Source: Novosphingobium sp. TH158
GTDB lineage: Bacteria > Pseudomonadota > Alphaproteobacteria > Sphingomonadales > Sphingomonadaceae
Length of the DNA: 64,000 nt
Direction of reading: 5' to 3'
NCBI RefSeq assembly: GCF_002855555.1
Contig: NZ_PKRT01000001.1
Location: 124,001 to 188,000 of the forward strand
The position numbers and the translations under genes were made by a program. Every line of letters begins with the position of its first letter. Position 1 is the stretch's first letter. The notes under the pieces were generated by a model. It was not told the DNA's origin, searched no databases, and saw only the letters and a program-made list of their open reading frames with translations. Below are positions 49,456 through 59,620 of this stretch, in pieces.

Positions 49456-50244
49456 ATGGCAAACAGGTTGGAAGCGCTGGAACGGTTGCAGGCGCTGCAT
49501 GCTTCGGGGGCACTGACGAAGCAGGAGTTCGAGGCGGAAAAGCAGCGCCTGCTTTCGGGCGCAGAGGATGCAGGCGGTTCGACGAACTGGGGCCTGATCG
49601 CCGGCATCGGCATTCCGGCGGCGCTGGTCGTGGCGCTGGGCGGCTGGTGGTATGCCAGCCAGCTTGGCGAAAAGGCGGATGCCGCGCTTGCCGAAGCGAG
49701 CGCATCGGCTTCGGCAAGCGCAGAGGCCAGCGAGGCCGCATCCGCCGCGCCCTCGGCCGCCGCCGATCCCTATGCCGGGGCCGAACTGGTCCAATGCCGC
49801 CAGGGCGAATGCTCGTGGGAAAAAGTGCTTTCGGTTCGCACGATCCAGACGACGGCGGATGGCGAGCTGAAGATCACCGAAAGCTACGTCGGCTCATCGC
49901 GCGATGATGGCACGGGCACGGGGGCCTATTCGCCGAAGCTGGCGATTTCCTGGGAAAAGCCGGTGGTGCAGACCTACGTGTTCTGTTCGCTCAAGCAGCC
50001 GGGCCTTGCCTTCAAGGACCGCTGGGGCGAGGGCGGGTGGATCGGCCACCTGATCGATCCCTACGATACCTACGGCTACAACACGTCGTCCGTGCGCACC
50101 TACATGAAGGCGTGCCATGGCCTCGATTTCTATCGCAAGGACATCACCAAGGTGCTGCAGCGCATCGGCTATCGCCCGGGAACGCGCAACGAACAGGTCG
50201 AGCTGGCCTCGCCCAAGGACCTGTCGATCGTTCCCTTCGAATAG
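49456..50244 (+). CDS. SHOCT-domain membrane protein
   Basis: A 262-residue protein with an N-terminal SHOCT motif (about 5-33, EALERLQALHASGALTKQEF), one membrane helix (about 45-66) and an Ala/Ser/Glu-rich linker (80-104, repeats of ASASAS). The C-terminal domain (about 110-262) has four cysteines (CRQGEC, FCSLK, ACHGLD) and no family I can name. The topology suggests the C-terminal part is outside the cytoplasm. AGGGA precedes the ATG. It diverges from the acidic protein gene. Confidence 0.75.
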   Translation: MANRLEALERLQALHASGALTKQEFEAEKQRLLSGAEDAGGSTNWGLIAGIGIPAALVVALGGWWYASQLGEKADAALAEASASASASAEASEAASAAPSAAADPYAGAELVQCRQGECSWEKVLSVRTIQTTADGELKITESYVGSSRDDGTGTGAYSPKLAISWEKPVVQTYVFCSLKQPGLAFKDRWGEGGWIGHLIDPYDTYGYNTSSVRTYMKACHGLDFYRKDITKVLQRIGYRPGTRNEQVELASPKDLSIVPFE

Positions 50245-50247
50245 AGC

Positions 50248-52086
50248 TCAGCGGCTGGTAGCGATCCAGCGGTCGATCTTCGCTTCCAGCACGGGCAGGG
50301 GCAGGGCGCCCGATCCCAGCACCTGTTCATGGAAGGCGCGCAGGTCGAATTTCGGCCCCAGGTCAGCCTCCGCCTTGCGGCGGAGGCGCTGGATGGTCAG
50401 CGCGCCCACCTTGTAGGCCAGGGCCTGGCCGGGCCAGGCGATATAGCGTTCCACCTCTGCCGTGGCATCGGTGCGGCCCATGCCCGAATTGGCGAGCATG
50501 TATTCGATGGCCTGTTCCCGGCTCCAGCCCTTGGCGTGGATGCCGGTATCGACAACCAGCCGCATGGCGCGCAGCATCTCGTCATCCAGCGTGCCCCAGT
50601 GCTGCATCGGGTCCTTGTAGAGTCCCATCGAATAGCCCAGCGTCTCGGCATAAAGCGCCCAGCCTTCGACGAAGGCCGTGTTGCCGCCGAAGCGCTGGAA
50701 ATCGGGCAGTGAGGTGTTTTCCTGCGCAAGGCTGATCTGGAAATGATGCCCCGGCGCGCCCTCGTGCAGGTAGAGCGTCGCCATGCCGGTCAGGAAGCGG
50801 CTGGGCAGGTCATAGGCGTTGTAGAAGAACACGCCTGGCCGGCTGCCGTCCGCCGATCCCTGGTTGTAGGAACCGCCGGCCTCGTACTTCTCGCGGTAAG
50901 CGGGATAGGGCTGGATCTCCAGCCGGGTCCGCGGAACCTTGTAGAAATAGTGCGGGATCTGCGCATCGACGGTCCTGGCGATCAAGGCGAACCCTTTGGC
51001 CAGCTCCTCGCGCGATTTGGGGTGGTATCGCGGATCGGTGCGCAACACGTCGAAGAACTGGCGAAGGCTGCCGGAGTTGCCGAGGCGGACCTTCACATCC
51101 TCCATCTCGCGCTGGATGCGGGCCACTTCCCCAAGTCCGAGCCTGTGCACTTCCTCCGGATCGAGCGAGAGCGAGGTGTGGACCTTGATCAGCTTGCGGT
51201 AAAGCCCCGCGCCGCCCTTCATGGCCGAGATGCCCGGCTGCGTGCGGGCAGCGGGCAGGTATTCGTTGGCGAGGAAGTTCCGCAGGCGGCGATAGGCCGG
51301 ATAAACCTCATTGAGGATGGTATCGGCATAGGCCCTGGCCAGTTGTGGCCGGGCGCTTTCGGGCACCGCCTTGGGGAATTCGAGGATCGGCGCGTAGAAC
51401 GGGGAATCTTCCAGCTTCTGCGCCAGCAGCGCGTCGATCTGGGCAATCATGTTGCTGGTGGTCAGCCTGGAATCGACCACGCCGCTGGACAGTCCCTCGC
51501 GGAACTTCGTCACGGCCTGGTCAAGCACCTTCGGCATGACCTTTTCGAGCGCAAGGGCGGCGCGGTAATCAGCCTCGTTGCGGAAGGGCAGGGCCCCGGC
51601 GACAAGCGAGGGAAACTCCACGTGCAGCCCGCCGAAATGGGTGAGCGGTCGCACCGAGGTGAGCGCCAGCACATCGGGCTGGAGCATTTCCAGCTCGGTG
51701 CGCTTGTCGCCCTGGAACACGTCGAAGGAAATCTGGCGTTCGGGGCTCAGCCGGCGACGGTCGATCCGGGAGAGGGCAGAAAGGCTCAGCCGGACTGCGG
51801 CCAGTTCGCGCCGGTCCAGCGCATCGGTAAAGGTCTGTGCCACGAGCGCCGGATCGGCTGCCTCGCCGCGATAGATCGCCTGCAACGGGTTCAGCTGCCG
51901 GTCGCGCTTGGCATCGTGCGCGAACAGCAGCATCAGCTTCTGGTCCTCGCTGCGCGCGGTGACCGACGCTGTCGCCATCGGCGCAGTCGCAAGGCGCGGA
52001 GCCTCCTGCGCCAGGGCAGATGGGGCAATCGCCGAACTGGCCAGCAGCGCGATCAGGGGGGCAATCTGCGCCCGGTTCAGCCCCAT
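50248..52086 (-). CDS. DUF885-family exported metallopeptidase-like protein
   Basis: A 612-residue protein with a signal peptide from M at 52086 (IAPLIALLASSAIAPSALA, cleaved near AQEAP). The C-terminal half contains the zinc motif HEGAPGHHFQISLA and FVEGWALYAETLGY, the hallmarks of DUF885, a predicted M3/neurolysin-like peptidase group. It should hydrolyse peptides in the periplasm; specificity is unknown. Its start overlaps the end of the oxygenase gene by 10 nt, so the pair is likely coupled. Confidence 0.88.
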   Translation of the reverse strand: MGLNRAQIAPLIALLASSAIAPSALAQEAPRLATAPMATASVTARSEDQKLMLLFAHDAKRDRQLNPLQAIYRGEAADPALVAQTFTDALDRRELAAVRLSLSALSRIDRRRLSPERQISFDVFQGDKRTELEMLQPDVLALTSVRPLTHFGGLHVEFPSLVAGALPFRNEADYRAALALEKVMPKVLDQAVTKFREGLSSGVVDSRLTTSNMIAQIDALLAQKLEDSPFYAPILEFPKAVPESARPQLARAYADTILNEVYPAYRRLRNFLANEYLPAARTQPGISAMKGGAGLYRKLIKVHTSLSLDPEEVHRLGLGEVARIQREMEDVKVRLGNSGSLRQFFDVLRTDPRYHPKSREELAKGFALIARTVDAQIPHYFYKVPRTRLEIQPYPAYREKYEAGGSYNQGSADGSRPGVFFYNAYDLPSRFLTGMATLYLHEGAPGHHFQISLAQENTSLPDFQRFGGNTAFVEGWALYAETLGYSMGLYKDPMQHWGTLDDEMLRAMRLVVDTGIHAKGWSREQAIEYMLANSGMGRTDATAEVERYIAWPGQALAYKVGALTIQRLRRKAEADLGPKFDLRAFHEQVLGSGALPLPVLEAKIDRWIATSR

Positions 52087-52763
52087 CGACGTGTCCGGTA
52101 CCACTTGGTGATCACGTACTTCACCCCCTTGATCACCGGCGTGCCGGCATGCAGCGTATCGGGGTTCGGCGTGCCATCGGGCAGCGCATTGTTCCACACC
52201 AGCAGCACCCCGGGCTGCGGCGGAACCGATAGGCCGATGCGGGTGAAATCGGTCGTCCCGCCTTCTTCCACTTCGTTGAGGTAGACCATAGTCGTCCAGC
52301 TTCGCTGGCCGCCCCGCTCGGCTTCGCCTTCCCAGTATCCGCCCTTGGTCCAGAACCAGTCGTTATGCTCGCGGAACTGCTGGCCCACCCGGTAGCGCTG
52401 GCCTTGCACAGTCTCGCCGAATTCGGGCTTCATGCCCAGGCAATCGTCGATCCGCCGTTCGATCATGCGGACGAAGGAATCGCTGCGATCGACATCGCCG
52501 GAATAGCTGGTGCGGTATTCCTCGGTATAGCCGTGGTCATAAAGCGTGGAAGGCCGGGCGACGGAATCGATCAGGTCAATCATCCGCTGGCATTCGGCCG
52601 GGCTGAGGAAGTTCTGAATACCATAGATTTCCGCCCGATCGGTCGGGATGCGGTGCGCGCCGGGATCGGCATCCAGCCTTCGCCGCACGGCTTCGCCTAC
52701 GCGCTTCAGGGCCAGCTTGTCGGGATTCGGGGCGTCTTGGTAAGGATCGGGGGCAGAGGCCAT
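52077..52763 (-). CDS. Prolyl-4-hydroxylase-like 2OG/Fe(II) oxygenase
   Basis: A 228-residue oxygenase. The iron-binding residues are His133 and Asp135 (FREHNDWF) and His205 (TLHAGTPVI); Lys in IKGVKYVITKWYR should hold 2-oxoglutarate. Fold and length match bacterial prolyl-4-hydroxylase-like enzymes. It begins before the DUF885 gene and overlaps it by 10 nt. The protein substrate is unknown. Confidence 0.88.
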   Translation of the reverse strand: MASAPDPYQDAPNPDKLALKRVGEAVRRRLDADPGAHRIPTDRAEIYGIQNFLSPAECQRMIDLIDSVARPSTLYDHGYTEEYRTSYSGDVDRSDSFVRMIERRIDDCLGMKPEFGETVQGQRYRVGQQFREHNDWFWTKGGYWEGEAERGGQRSWTTMVYLNEVEEGGTTDFTRIGLSVPPQPGVLLVWNNALPDGTPNPDTLHAGTPVIKGVKYVITKWYRTRRWG

Positions 52764-52803
52764 GGCGCTGATTTCAATTTAGGTTCCAGCGCTTGCCTAT
52801 CGC

Positions 52804-52823
52804 GCTTGCCGCCAAGGGCAAGC
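52804..52823. repeat. Perfect 7-bp hairpin in the oxygenase upstream region
   Basis: GCTTGCC (52804-52810) pairs with GGCAAGC (52817-52823) around GCCAAG. It lies between the terminator of the RcnB-like gene and the oxygenase start. GCGCTTGCC is also present twice in the same 35 nt. Confidence 0.4.
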
Positions 52824-52835
52824 ACAAACCGACGA

Positions 52836-52867
52836 AGGGCCCCCGCCTGCATGGAAGCGAGGGCCCT
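52836..52867 (-). terminator. Terminator of the RcnB-like gene
   Basis: AGGGCCC-C-CGC (52836-52846) pairs with GCG-A-GGGCCCT (52857-52867), a 10-bp stem with one mismatch and a 10-nt loop, 31 nt after the gene's stop codon on the minus strand. There is only a weak T-run. Confidence 0.65.
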
Positions 52868-52898
52868 CTTGCCGGTCCACTCGACCGGAGACGAATGC

Positions 52899-53990
52899 TT
52901 ACCAGAAGAAGTTGTGGATCACGTCGACAACTTCGCCGGAGTAGATGTCGACGAGCAAGGCATCGTCATAATACCGGATCCAGCGATAGGGTCCGTAGGC
53001 ATCCGGCAGGCGGTACTGCCACGGATCGTTGATCCAGTAGTTCGAACCGAAGAACAGGCTGTCGAGGAAGAAGCCGACAGACAGGCGCCGGTACGAATAG
53101 TTCCGGTAAGGCGGGTTGTAGTACCCCCAGCGGAACACGTCGCGGTTGCTGTTGCGCCACGAGTACCAGTTGTAGCGGTTGTCCCGTCGCCAGTCGCGAT
53201 TCCAGCGGCGATAGTCGCCCGAATAGCCCCAGCGCTGGGTGTTGTTGTGGTTGCGCCAGCGATCGTTCGAGCCGGAGTTGCGGTCCGTCCAGCGGTTGTC
53301 GCGCCGGTCACGATCGTTGTCGCGCCAGTTGCGATCGTCTTGCCTGCGGCCTTCCCAGCTGGGCCGGGTCTGCCTTGTCTGAGCGGTCCAGTTGTCGTTG
53401 CGGCGATCACGATCGCGCGCATCGCTGTTGCGACCGCCCCACTGGCCCTGGGCGACCGGGGCTTGCGGCGTGGTGGTGGTGGTAGCCTGTCCGCCATTGC
53501 CGCTCCGGCGCTGTTGCCAGGTGCTGCGTCCGTTCCAGCTACCCGCAGCGGGAGCCTGTGTCTGGACCTGAGCCTGAGTCTGAGCCTGGGCCTGCGGGGC
53601 AGGTTGCGCGCGCGGCGTCCACTGGCGACGGTATTCGCCCGCACCGGCGGTCGCTCCGCCGTTCCAGCTGCCGCGATTGCCGCCGCCATTCCAGCTGCGC
53701 TGCGCGGGTGCGGCAGGCGCTGCCTGAACCTGCGCCTGCGCCTGAACGGGGACCTGCGCCTGCGGGGCAGACTGCTGGCGCTGGCCCCAGCTGCGGCTGT
53801 TGCCGCTGCCGCCCGACCAGCTTCCGCGGCGGCCTTCGCTGTTGCTGCTGCCGATCGTGCCTGCTGCCTCGCCACTGCGACGGCCCCAGCCGCCTTCCTG
53901 TGCGTCGGCCGAGGCCGGCAGGGCGAACAGCGACATCGAGGCCGCAAGCGCGGCCAGTCCGCTCGTCTTCATGAACTGCTTTACGGCCAT
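52899..53990 (-). CDS. RcnB-like exported protein with low-complexity region
   Basis: A 363-residue protein with a signal peptide (about 1-30, MKTSGLAALAASMSLFALPA, cleaved near SADA). The middle (about 60-250) is low-complexity: Gln/Ala/Val repeats, then Trp/Gly/Asn/Ser blocks and Arg/Asp/Asn-rich stretches. The C-terminus, YRWIRYYDDALLVDIYSGEV followed by VDVIHNFFW, is the RcnB (nickel/cobalt homeostasis) domain, usually a short periplasmic domain. The long extension is unusual. Role in metal binding is inferred only from the family. Confidence 0.82.
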   Translation of the reverse strand: MAVKQFMKTSGLAALAASMSLFALPASADAQEGGWGRRSGEAAGTIGSSNSEGRRGSWSGGSGNSRSWGQRQQSAPQAQVPVQAQAQVQAAPAAPAQRSWNGGGNRGSWNGGATAGAGEYRRQWTPRAQPAPQAQAQTQAQVQTQAPAAGSWNGRSTWQQRRSGNGGQATTTTTPQAPVAQGQWGGRNSDARDRDRRNDNWTAQTRQTRPSWEGRRQDDRNWRDNDRDRRDNRWTDRNSGSNDRWRNHNNTQRWGYSGDYRRWNRDWRRDNRYNWYSWRNSNRDVFRWGYYNPPYRNYSYRRLSVGFFLDSLFFGSNYWINDPWQYRLPDAYGPYRWIRYYDDALLVDIYSGEVVDVIHNFFW

Positions 53991-54063
53991 GGCCGTCACT
54001 CCAGAACCCGCACCGCGACCCTTCGCGGCGACCATGACTCAGGAGTTAACCCTATTCGACTGT

Positions 54064-54107
54064 CGCCAAACTGAATGGACTTGGTAGCCTTCCATTCAGG
54101 TTTGGCG
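54064..54107. terminator. Strong hairpin between ettA and the RcnB-like gene
   Basis: CGCCAAAC-TGAATGGA (54064-54079) pairs with TCCATTCA-G-GTTTGGCG (54091-54107): a 16-bp stem with a single bulged G and an 11-nt loop. It lies just after the ettA stop codon on the minus strand and serves as its likely terminator. There is no T-run. Confidence 0.65.
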
Positions 54108-54122
54108 GCAAGTTCCTGAAGG

Positions 54123-55796
<1,674 letters not shown>

Positions 55797-55839
55797 GGGG
55801 AACCTCTTTGATCGTGCGTGCTGGAAAGTTGACGCGCCT

Positions 55840-56901
55840 CTACAGGGCGCGGGCGCGCCTCGCAAGCGCGGCCTGCGACAGCTCGCCTACCGCGCGCGGC
55901 AGGAAGGCGAAGCCGATGAACCAGGCGGGCAGCAGCAGGCAGGCCCAGTAGAAATTGTCCGGGCGGGAAAACAGCGCAATCATCGCCGCCATGCCCAGGC
56001 AATGGAGCAGGCCGAACAGCGCCGTGCCGCGCGGCGCGGCGGCCCAGCCGAGCAGGGCAAGCGGGATCAGCGCAAAGGCGATTGGCTGGGGCAGGCGGTT
56101 AAGCAACGAATTGTCGGTCAGGTCGGCAAGCACCCCGGCAATTCCTCGCAGCCCGGTCCATGCCAGCGATTGCTTGTCACCGGGTGCCAGCACGGCGTGT
56201 ACGGCCTCGGCGTGAAGCCACATGGCGACCGCGAAAACCAGCAATAGGCCGATCCAGCCCAGCGCCTCGCCCCGCCGTCGCTCCAACAGCGCGAAAGCCA
56301 GCGCGAGGAAGACGAAAGGCACGGCAATCTCGCGGATCAGGATGGCGCAGCCCGCGAGCAGGAGTGCCCATGGCCAGCGCCTTGTGCCGCGCAGGGTCAT
56401 GGCCGCGCTGGCAAGCACGCCGGCCCACAGGTCATGCATGGCGACCAGGCCGATCTGGGTGACCATCATGCCGCCCGCAAGGATCGCCAGGGCAACCAGC
56501 ACCGGCTCAGCCTTTGCCAGCCCCCCCGCGCCATTGGCACGCGTGGCGGCAAGGCGATACCACTGCACCACTGCAAGCAACAGCACGGCGGCGAGCAGCG
56601 CCTGAAGCGCAGGCCAGCCAAGCGCCGCCGCCACGTGCGCGAGCGTTGGCAGGCGTATCGTCACGAAGGGGCTGGTCGGATAGTCATGCGCGCGTTGCAG
56701 GTCATGCGCGGCCTGATGATAGGGGGTCCCCGCGCTCACCTGCCGGGCGATGTCGTGATAGAGGTCGATGTCCGAATAGCTGCTGCTCGTCACCACGACC
56801 TGCGGCGCGGGCTGGGCGGTCTGCGCCGCGCACCAGCCAGCAAACAGCAGCACGAAGGCGATCAGCAGGCGGGCTTGCAGCGGTGACAGCGTGCGGAGCA
56901 T
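55840..56901 (-). CDS. Polytopic membrane protein, GT87-like
   Basis: A 353-residue protein with about nine hydrophobic segments. The first (LLIAFVLLFAGWCAAQ) is followed by a periplasmic loop with DIDLYHDIARQ and RAHDYPTSPFVTIRLP, which resembles the acceptor-side loop of GT87/DUF2029-type integral-membrane glycosyltransferases. IREIAVPFVFLALAFALL further on also fits. The sugar donor and acceptor are unknown, and a plain membrane protein is an alternative. Confidence 0.65.
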   Translation of the reverse strand: MLRTLSPLQARLLIAFVLLFAGWCAAQTAQPAPQVVVTSSSYSDIDLYHDIARQVSAGTPYHQAAHDLQRAHDYPTSPFVTIRLPTLAHVAAALGWPALQALLAAVLLLAVVQWYRLAATRANGAGGLAKAEPVLVALAILAGGMMVTQIGLVAMHDLWAGVLASAAMTLRGTRRWPWALLLAGCAILIREIAVPFVFLALAFALLERRRGEALGWIGLLLVFAVAMWLHAEAVHAVLAPGDKQSLAWTGLRGIAGVLADLTDNSLLNRLPQPIAFALIPLALLGWAAAPRGTALFGLLHCLGMAAMIALFSRPDNFYWACLLLPAWFIGFAFLPRAVGELSQAALARRARAL

Positions 56902-56938
56902 GGCAAGCTGTTGCCAGCGCTTGCCATTTTCCGCAAGT

Positions 56939-58090
56939 TCAGGCCCGGATCAGTCCACTGCTGGCTTTGCCGGTAGCGCCGGGAAAACAGGTGGCCAGGA
57001 CGCGAGCAGGGTCCACGCCGAAGTGCCCGCCCAGCGCCCCGGCGAGCGCGGCATCGATCGGCAGGGTGGGCTTCAGGTCTCGCCCCTCGAACAGCTGCCG
57101 CGGGGCAAGGCCCGGCCAGTCGGCCACGACCCGCCCGCCGTCGACCGTGCCGCCCAGCAGCATCAGCAGCGATCCGGTGCCGTGATCGGTGCCGCCCGTG
57201 CCATTGGGCGCCACGGTGCGGCCAAACTCTGTCGCCACGACCACCAATGTCTCGCTCCAGGCAGGCCCGAGACCGTCGCGCAGCGCGCCGATCATCGTAT
57301 CCAGCCCTTTCAGGCCGCGCTCCAGCCGGCCTTTCTGGTTGATATGGGTATCCCAGCCGCCCGTCTCGATCATCGCCACACGCGCGCCTTGCGGTCCGGT
57401 GAGCAGGCTGGCCGCAAGCTTGCCGGTGGCGGCGGGATCGGCCCCGGAATCGTCATTCCCGGCCGCCATCTGGCGTGCCTGCATCGAGCTTTCCCACAAA
57501 CCGTGCAGCTGCGGATCTGCTGCATAGAGCTGCGAGACGCGCTGCATCAGGTCTTCGGTGGCATCGGGCAGGCGCGAATTGGCATAGCTGGCCACTTCGC
57601 GCGGGCCGCGCATGGCGGCGGGCACGGTTGGCGCAACCGCCATGGCGCGGGTGCCGCCGGGCAGCAGGCCAAGCAGCCTGTTCATCCAGCCATCGGGGTG
57701 CTCATAGGGCTTGGTGCCGCCGGTTTCGAGCACGTTCTGCGCATCGAAGTGCGACCGGTCGCGATAGGGAATGCCGACGCCGTGCACGAACAGCGCCTGC
57801 CTTGCTGCATAGAGCTTGCCCATGCCGGCAAGCGATGGGTGCAGGGCAAACATCCCGTCAAGCTTGTTCAGCCCGGCGAACTCTTCCGCTAGTGCGCCGC
57901 GGGCACTGGCAAAGGCCGGATCGCCAATGGGCGCGAGCGTGGCCAGCCCGTCCGCCGCGCCGCGCTGGATGATGAACACCAGCCGCCTTTCGGTCTGGCC
58001 GGCCGCAGCGAAGGCGATCCGCGCGGGCAACAGGGCGCTGGCTCCCAGGGCTCCGAGCAGGTGGCGGCGATCGAAGGAAAGCAGGGTCAT
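56939..58090 (-). CDS. DUF1501-family exported protein
   Basis: A 383-residue protein whose N-terminus has a twin-arginine signal (SFDRRHLLGALGASALLPA, cleaved near FAAA). DUF1501 (alkaline-phosphatase-like fold) segments are visible: RRLVFIIQRGAADGLATLAP, THINQKGRLERGLKGLDTM and VATEFGRTVAPNGTGGTDHG. The start MTLLSFDRR at 58090 is preferred; 11 upstream codons are not signal-like. It follows the DUF1800 gene by 4 nt; this pair is conserved in many bacteria. Its function is unknown and it should work in the periplasm. Confidence 0.9.
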   Translation of the reverse strand: MTLLSFDRRHLLGALGASALLPARIAFAAAGQTERRLVFIIQRGAADGLATLAPIGDPAFASARGALAEEFAGLNKLDGMFALHPSLAGMGKLYAARQALFVHGVGIPYRDRSHFDAQNVLETGGTKPYEHPDGWMNRLLGLLPGGTRAMAVAPTVPAAMRGPREVASYANSRLPDATEDLMQRVSQLYAADPQLHGLWESSMQARQMAAGNDDSGADPAATGKLAASLLTGPQGARVAMIETGGWDTHINQKGRLERGLKGLDTMIGALRDGLGPAWSETLVVVATEFGRTVAPNGTGGTDHGTGSLLMLLGGTVDGGRVVADWPGLAPRQLFEGRDLKPTLPIDAALAGALGGHFGVDPARVLATCFPGATGKASSGLIRA

Positions 58091-58094
58091 CGCA

Positions 58095-59501
58095 TTACCT
58101 CCGCAGCATTTCGGGTGAGACAAACAGCAGCGCCAGCGCCTGCTGCCCGGAATCGGCCCGGGCGATGGCTTGTCGGGTGGCCTCGCTCAGCGAATCGGGA
58201 AACAGCTTTGGCGCCAGCGCCCGGGCATCAAGCGCGGTGAGCGAGCGGGCATAGCGGTTCGCCACTTCCACCCGGCGCAGCAGGGCATCGGGTGCGGCCC
58301 AGCTGGCAGCAATATCGTCCCACCCGGCAGGCGATCCGGGCTTCCACGGGCTCTGGCCAAGCTGGTTGAGCGTGAACACCGTTGCCTGGGCAGGGAAGGG
58401 GACGCCGCTGGCCCGCTGGACGGCGGTCAGCCATTCCCAGGGTTGGCGAAACTTGCTGCCCTTTGCCTCCCAGATCTCGGGCGCGTCGATGAGGATGCGG
58501 TAAAGTGCCGGCAAGTCTCCGCCGGTTTTCAGGAACGCCTGTTCCAGCCGGGCAACCAGCGGTGCGGGCGGATCGTCGGCAGCGAAGTGGCGCGCCAGCT
58601 TGGTGGCGATATGGCGTGCGGTGGCGGGGTGGGCGGCAAGGTCCATGAGGATGGCCTGACCCATCTTCTCGCCATCATCGGCATAGCGCTTTCCGGCGAC
58701 CGTGCGCGGACCCGGTTCGTGCAATTGGGGCACGAAGGCATATTCCCCGCTGGTGTAGGGCAGCAGGCGCGCGATCCTGCCAAGGCCGGTCACGGTCCAG
58801 CCGGTCAGCGCCTTGGCAAATTCGGTGACGTCGGCCTGCGAATAGCCGCTGCGGACCCCCAGCGTGTGCAGTTCGAGAATCTCGCGCGCGAGGTTCTCGT
58901 TAAGCCCCGGCTGGCGCTGTGCACCGCGGCGCTGGGCGGCCTCGGCGAGCTTGCTGTTTGGCCCGATCGACTGCGCCTGATCGAGATAGAGCAGCATGGC
59001 CGGGTGGCGTTCGACCGCGAGCAGCATGGAAGAAAACTTGCCCATTACGTGCGGCCGGATCGCCTCGTTCTCGAATGCACCGGCCAGCCCCAAAGTCGCC
59101 GGCTTGTCGATCGAGACGGCAAAATGGTTGGACCAGAAGGCAACCAGCCGCTCCATGAACGGCGTGGCAGAGGCAAAGGCGGCCATGTTGCGCGCGGCAG
59201 CGGCCTCTACATAGCTCTGGCGCAACGGACGCAGGATTTCCCGCTCGGGATTGTCCGCCTGGGCTGCCATTTGCTGGCCGGACTGCTCCGCCATGGCCTT
59301 TTCGCGCTCCTGCCGGTCTAGGCGCACGGCGGCCAGTTGTGTGACGAGCTGGCGGCTGCCCGGCAAAGAGGCGACGGCGGCCGGTGCGGGATCGTACCTC
59401 TCCAGCTGGTCCAGCAGCCAGCGGCGCGGATCGGCAGGCGGTGTTTCCCCGGCGCGAATGCCCAGGCCGAAGCGATTGAGAGCTATCTGGATTTGCGGCA
59501 T
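58095..59501 (-). CDS. DUF1800-family protein
   Basis: A 468-residue protein read from ATG 59501 (GGAGG lies just before). DUF1800 features are IALNRFGLGIRAGETPPADP at the N-terminus, LVAFWSNHFAVSIDKP, NENLAREILELHTLGVRSGY and EFAKALTGWT. There is no signal peptide, whereas its DUF1501 partner is a Tat substrate, so the two may be exported together. The function is unknown. It diverges from the M28 peptidase. Confidence 0.9.
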   Translation of the reverse strand: MPQIQIALNRFGLGIRAGETPPADPRRWLLDQLERYDPAPAAVASLPGSRQLVTQLAAVRLDRQEREKAMAEQSGQQMAAQADNPEREILRPLRQSYVEAAAARNMAAFASATPFMERLVAFWSNHFAVSIDKPATLGLAGAFENEAIRPHVMGKFSSMLLAVERHPAMLLYLDQAQSIGPNSKLAEAAQRRGAQRQPGLNENLAREILELHTLGVRSGYSQADVTEFAKALTGWTVTGLGRIARLLPYTSGEYAFVPQLHEPGPRTVAGKRYADDGEKMGQAILMDLAAHPATARHIATKLARHFAADDPPAPLVARLEQAFLKTGGDLPALYRILIDAPEIWEAKGSKFRQPWEWLTAVQRASGVPFPAQATVFTLNQLGQSPWKPGSPAGWDDIAASWAAPDALLRRVEVANRYARSLTALDARALAPKLFPDSLSEATRQAIARADSGQQALALLFVSPEMLRR

Positions 59502-59560
59502 CGCGTCCTCCCTCGCGCCATCCAAACGCCTCGAACCTGATCGCAGGCTGAACGAATGTC

Positions 59561-59583
59561 ACGCAGGAATTTCCGGCCTGCGT
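59561..59583. repeat. Inverted repeat in the divergent DUF1800/M28 gap
   Basis: ACGCAGG (59561-59567) pairs with CCTGCGT (59577-59583) across 9 nt. It is midway between the two divergent starts and could be an operator. No clear promoter is visible beside it. Confidence 0.35.
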
Positions 59584-59620
59584 GGAGCGGGATTGAAGTG
59601 CCGCGCGCGGGCAGCTAGCA

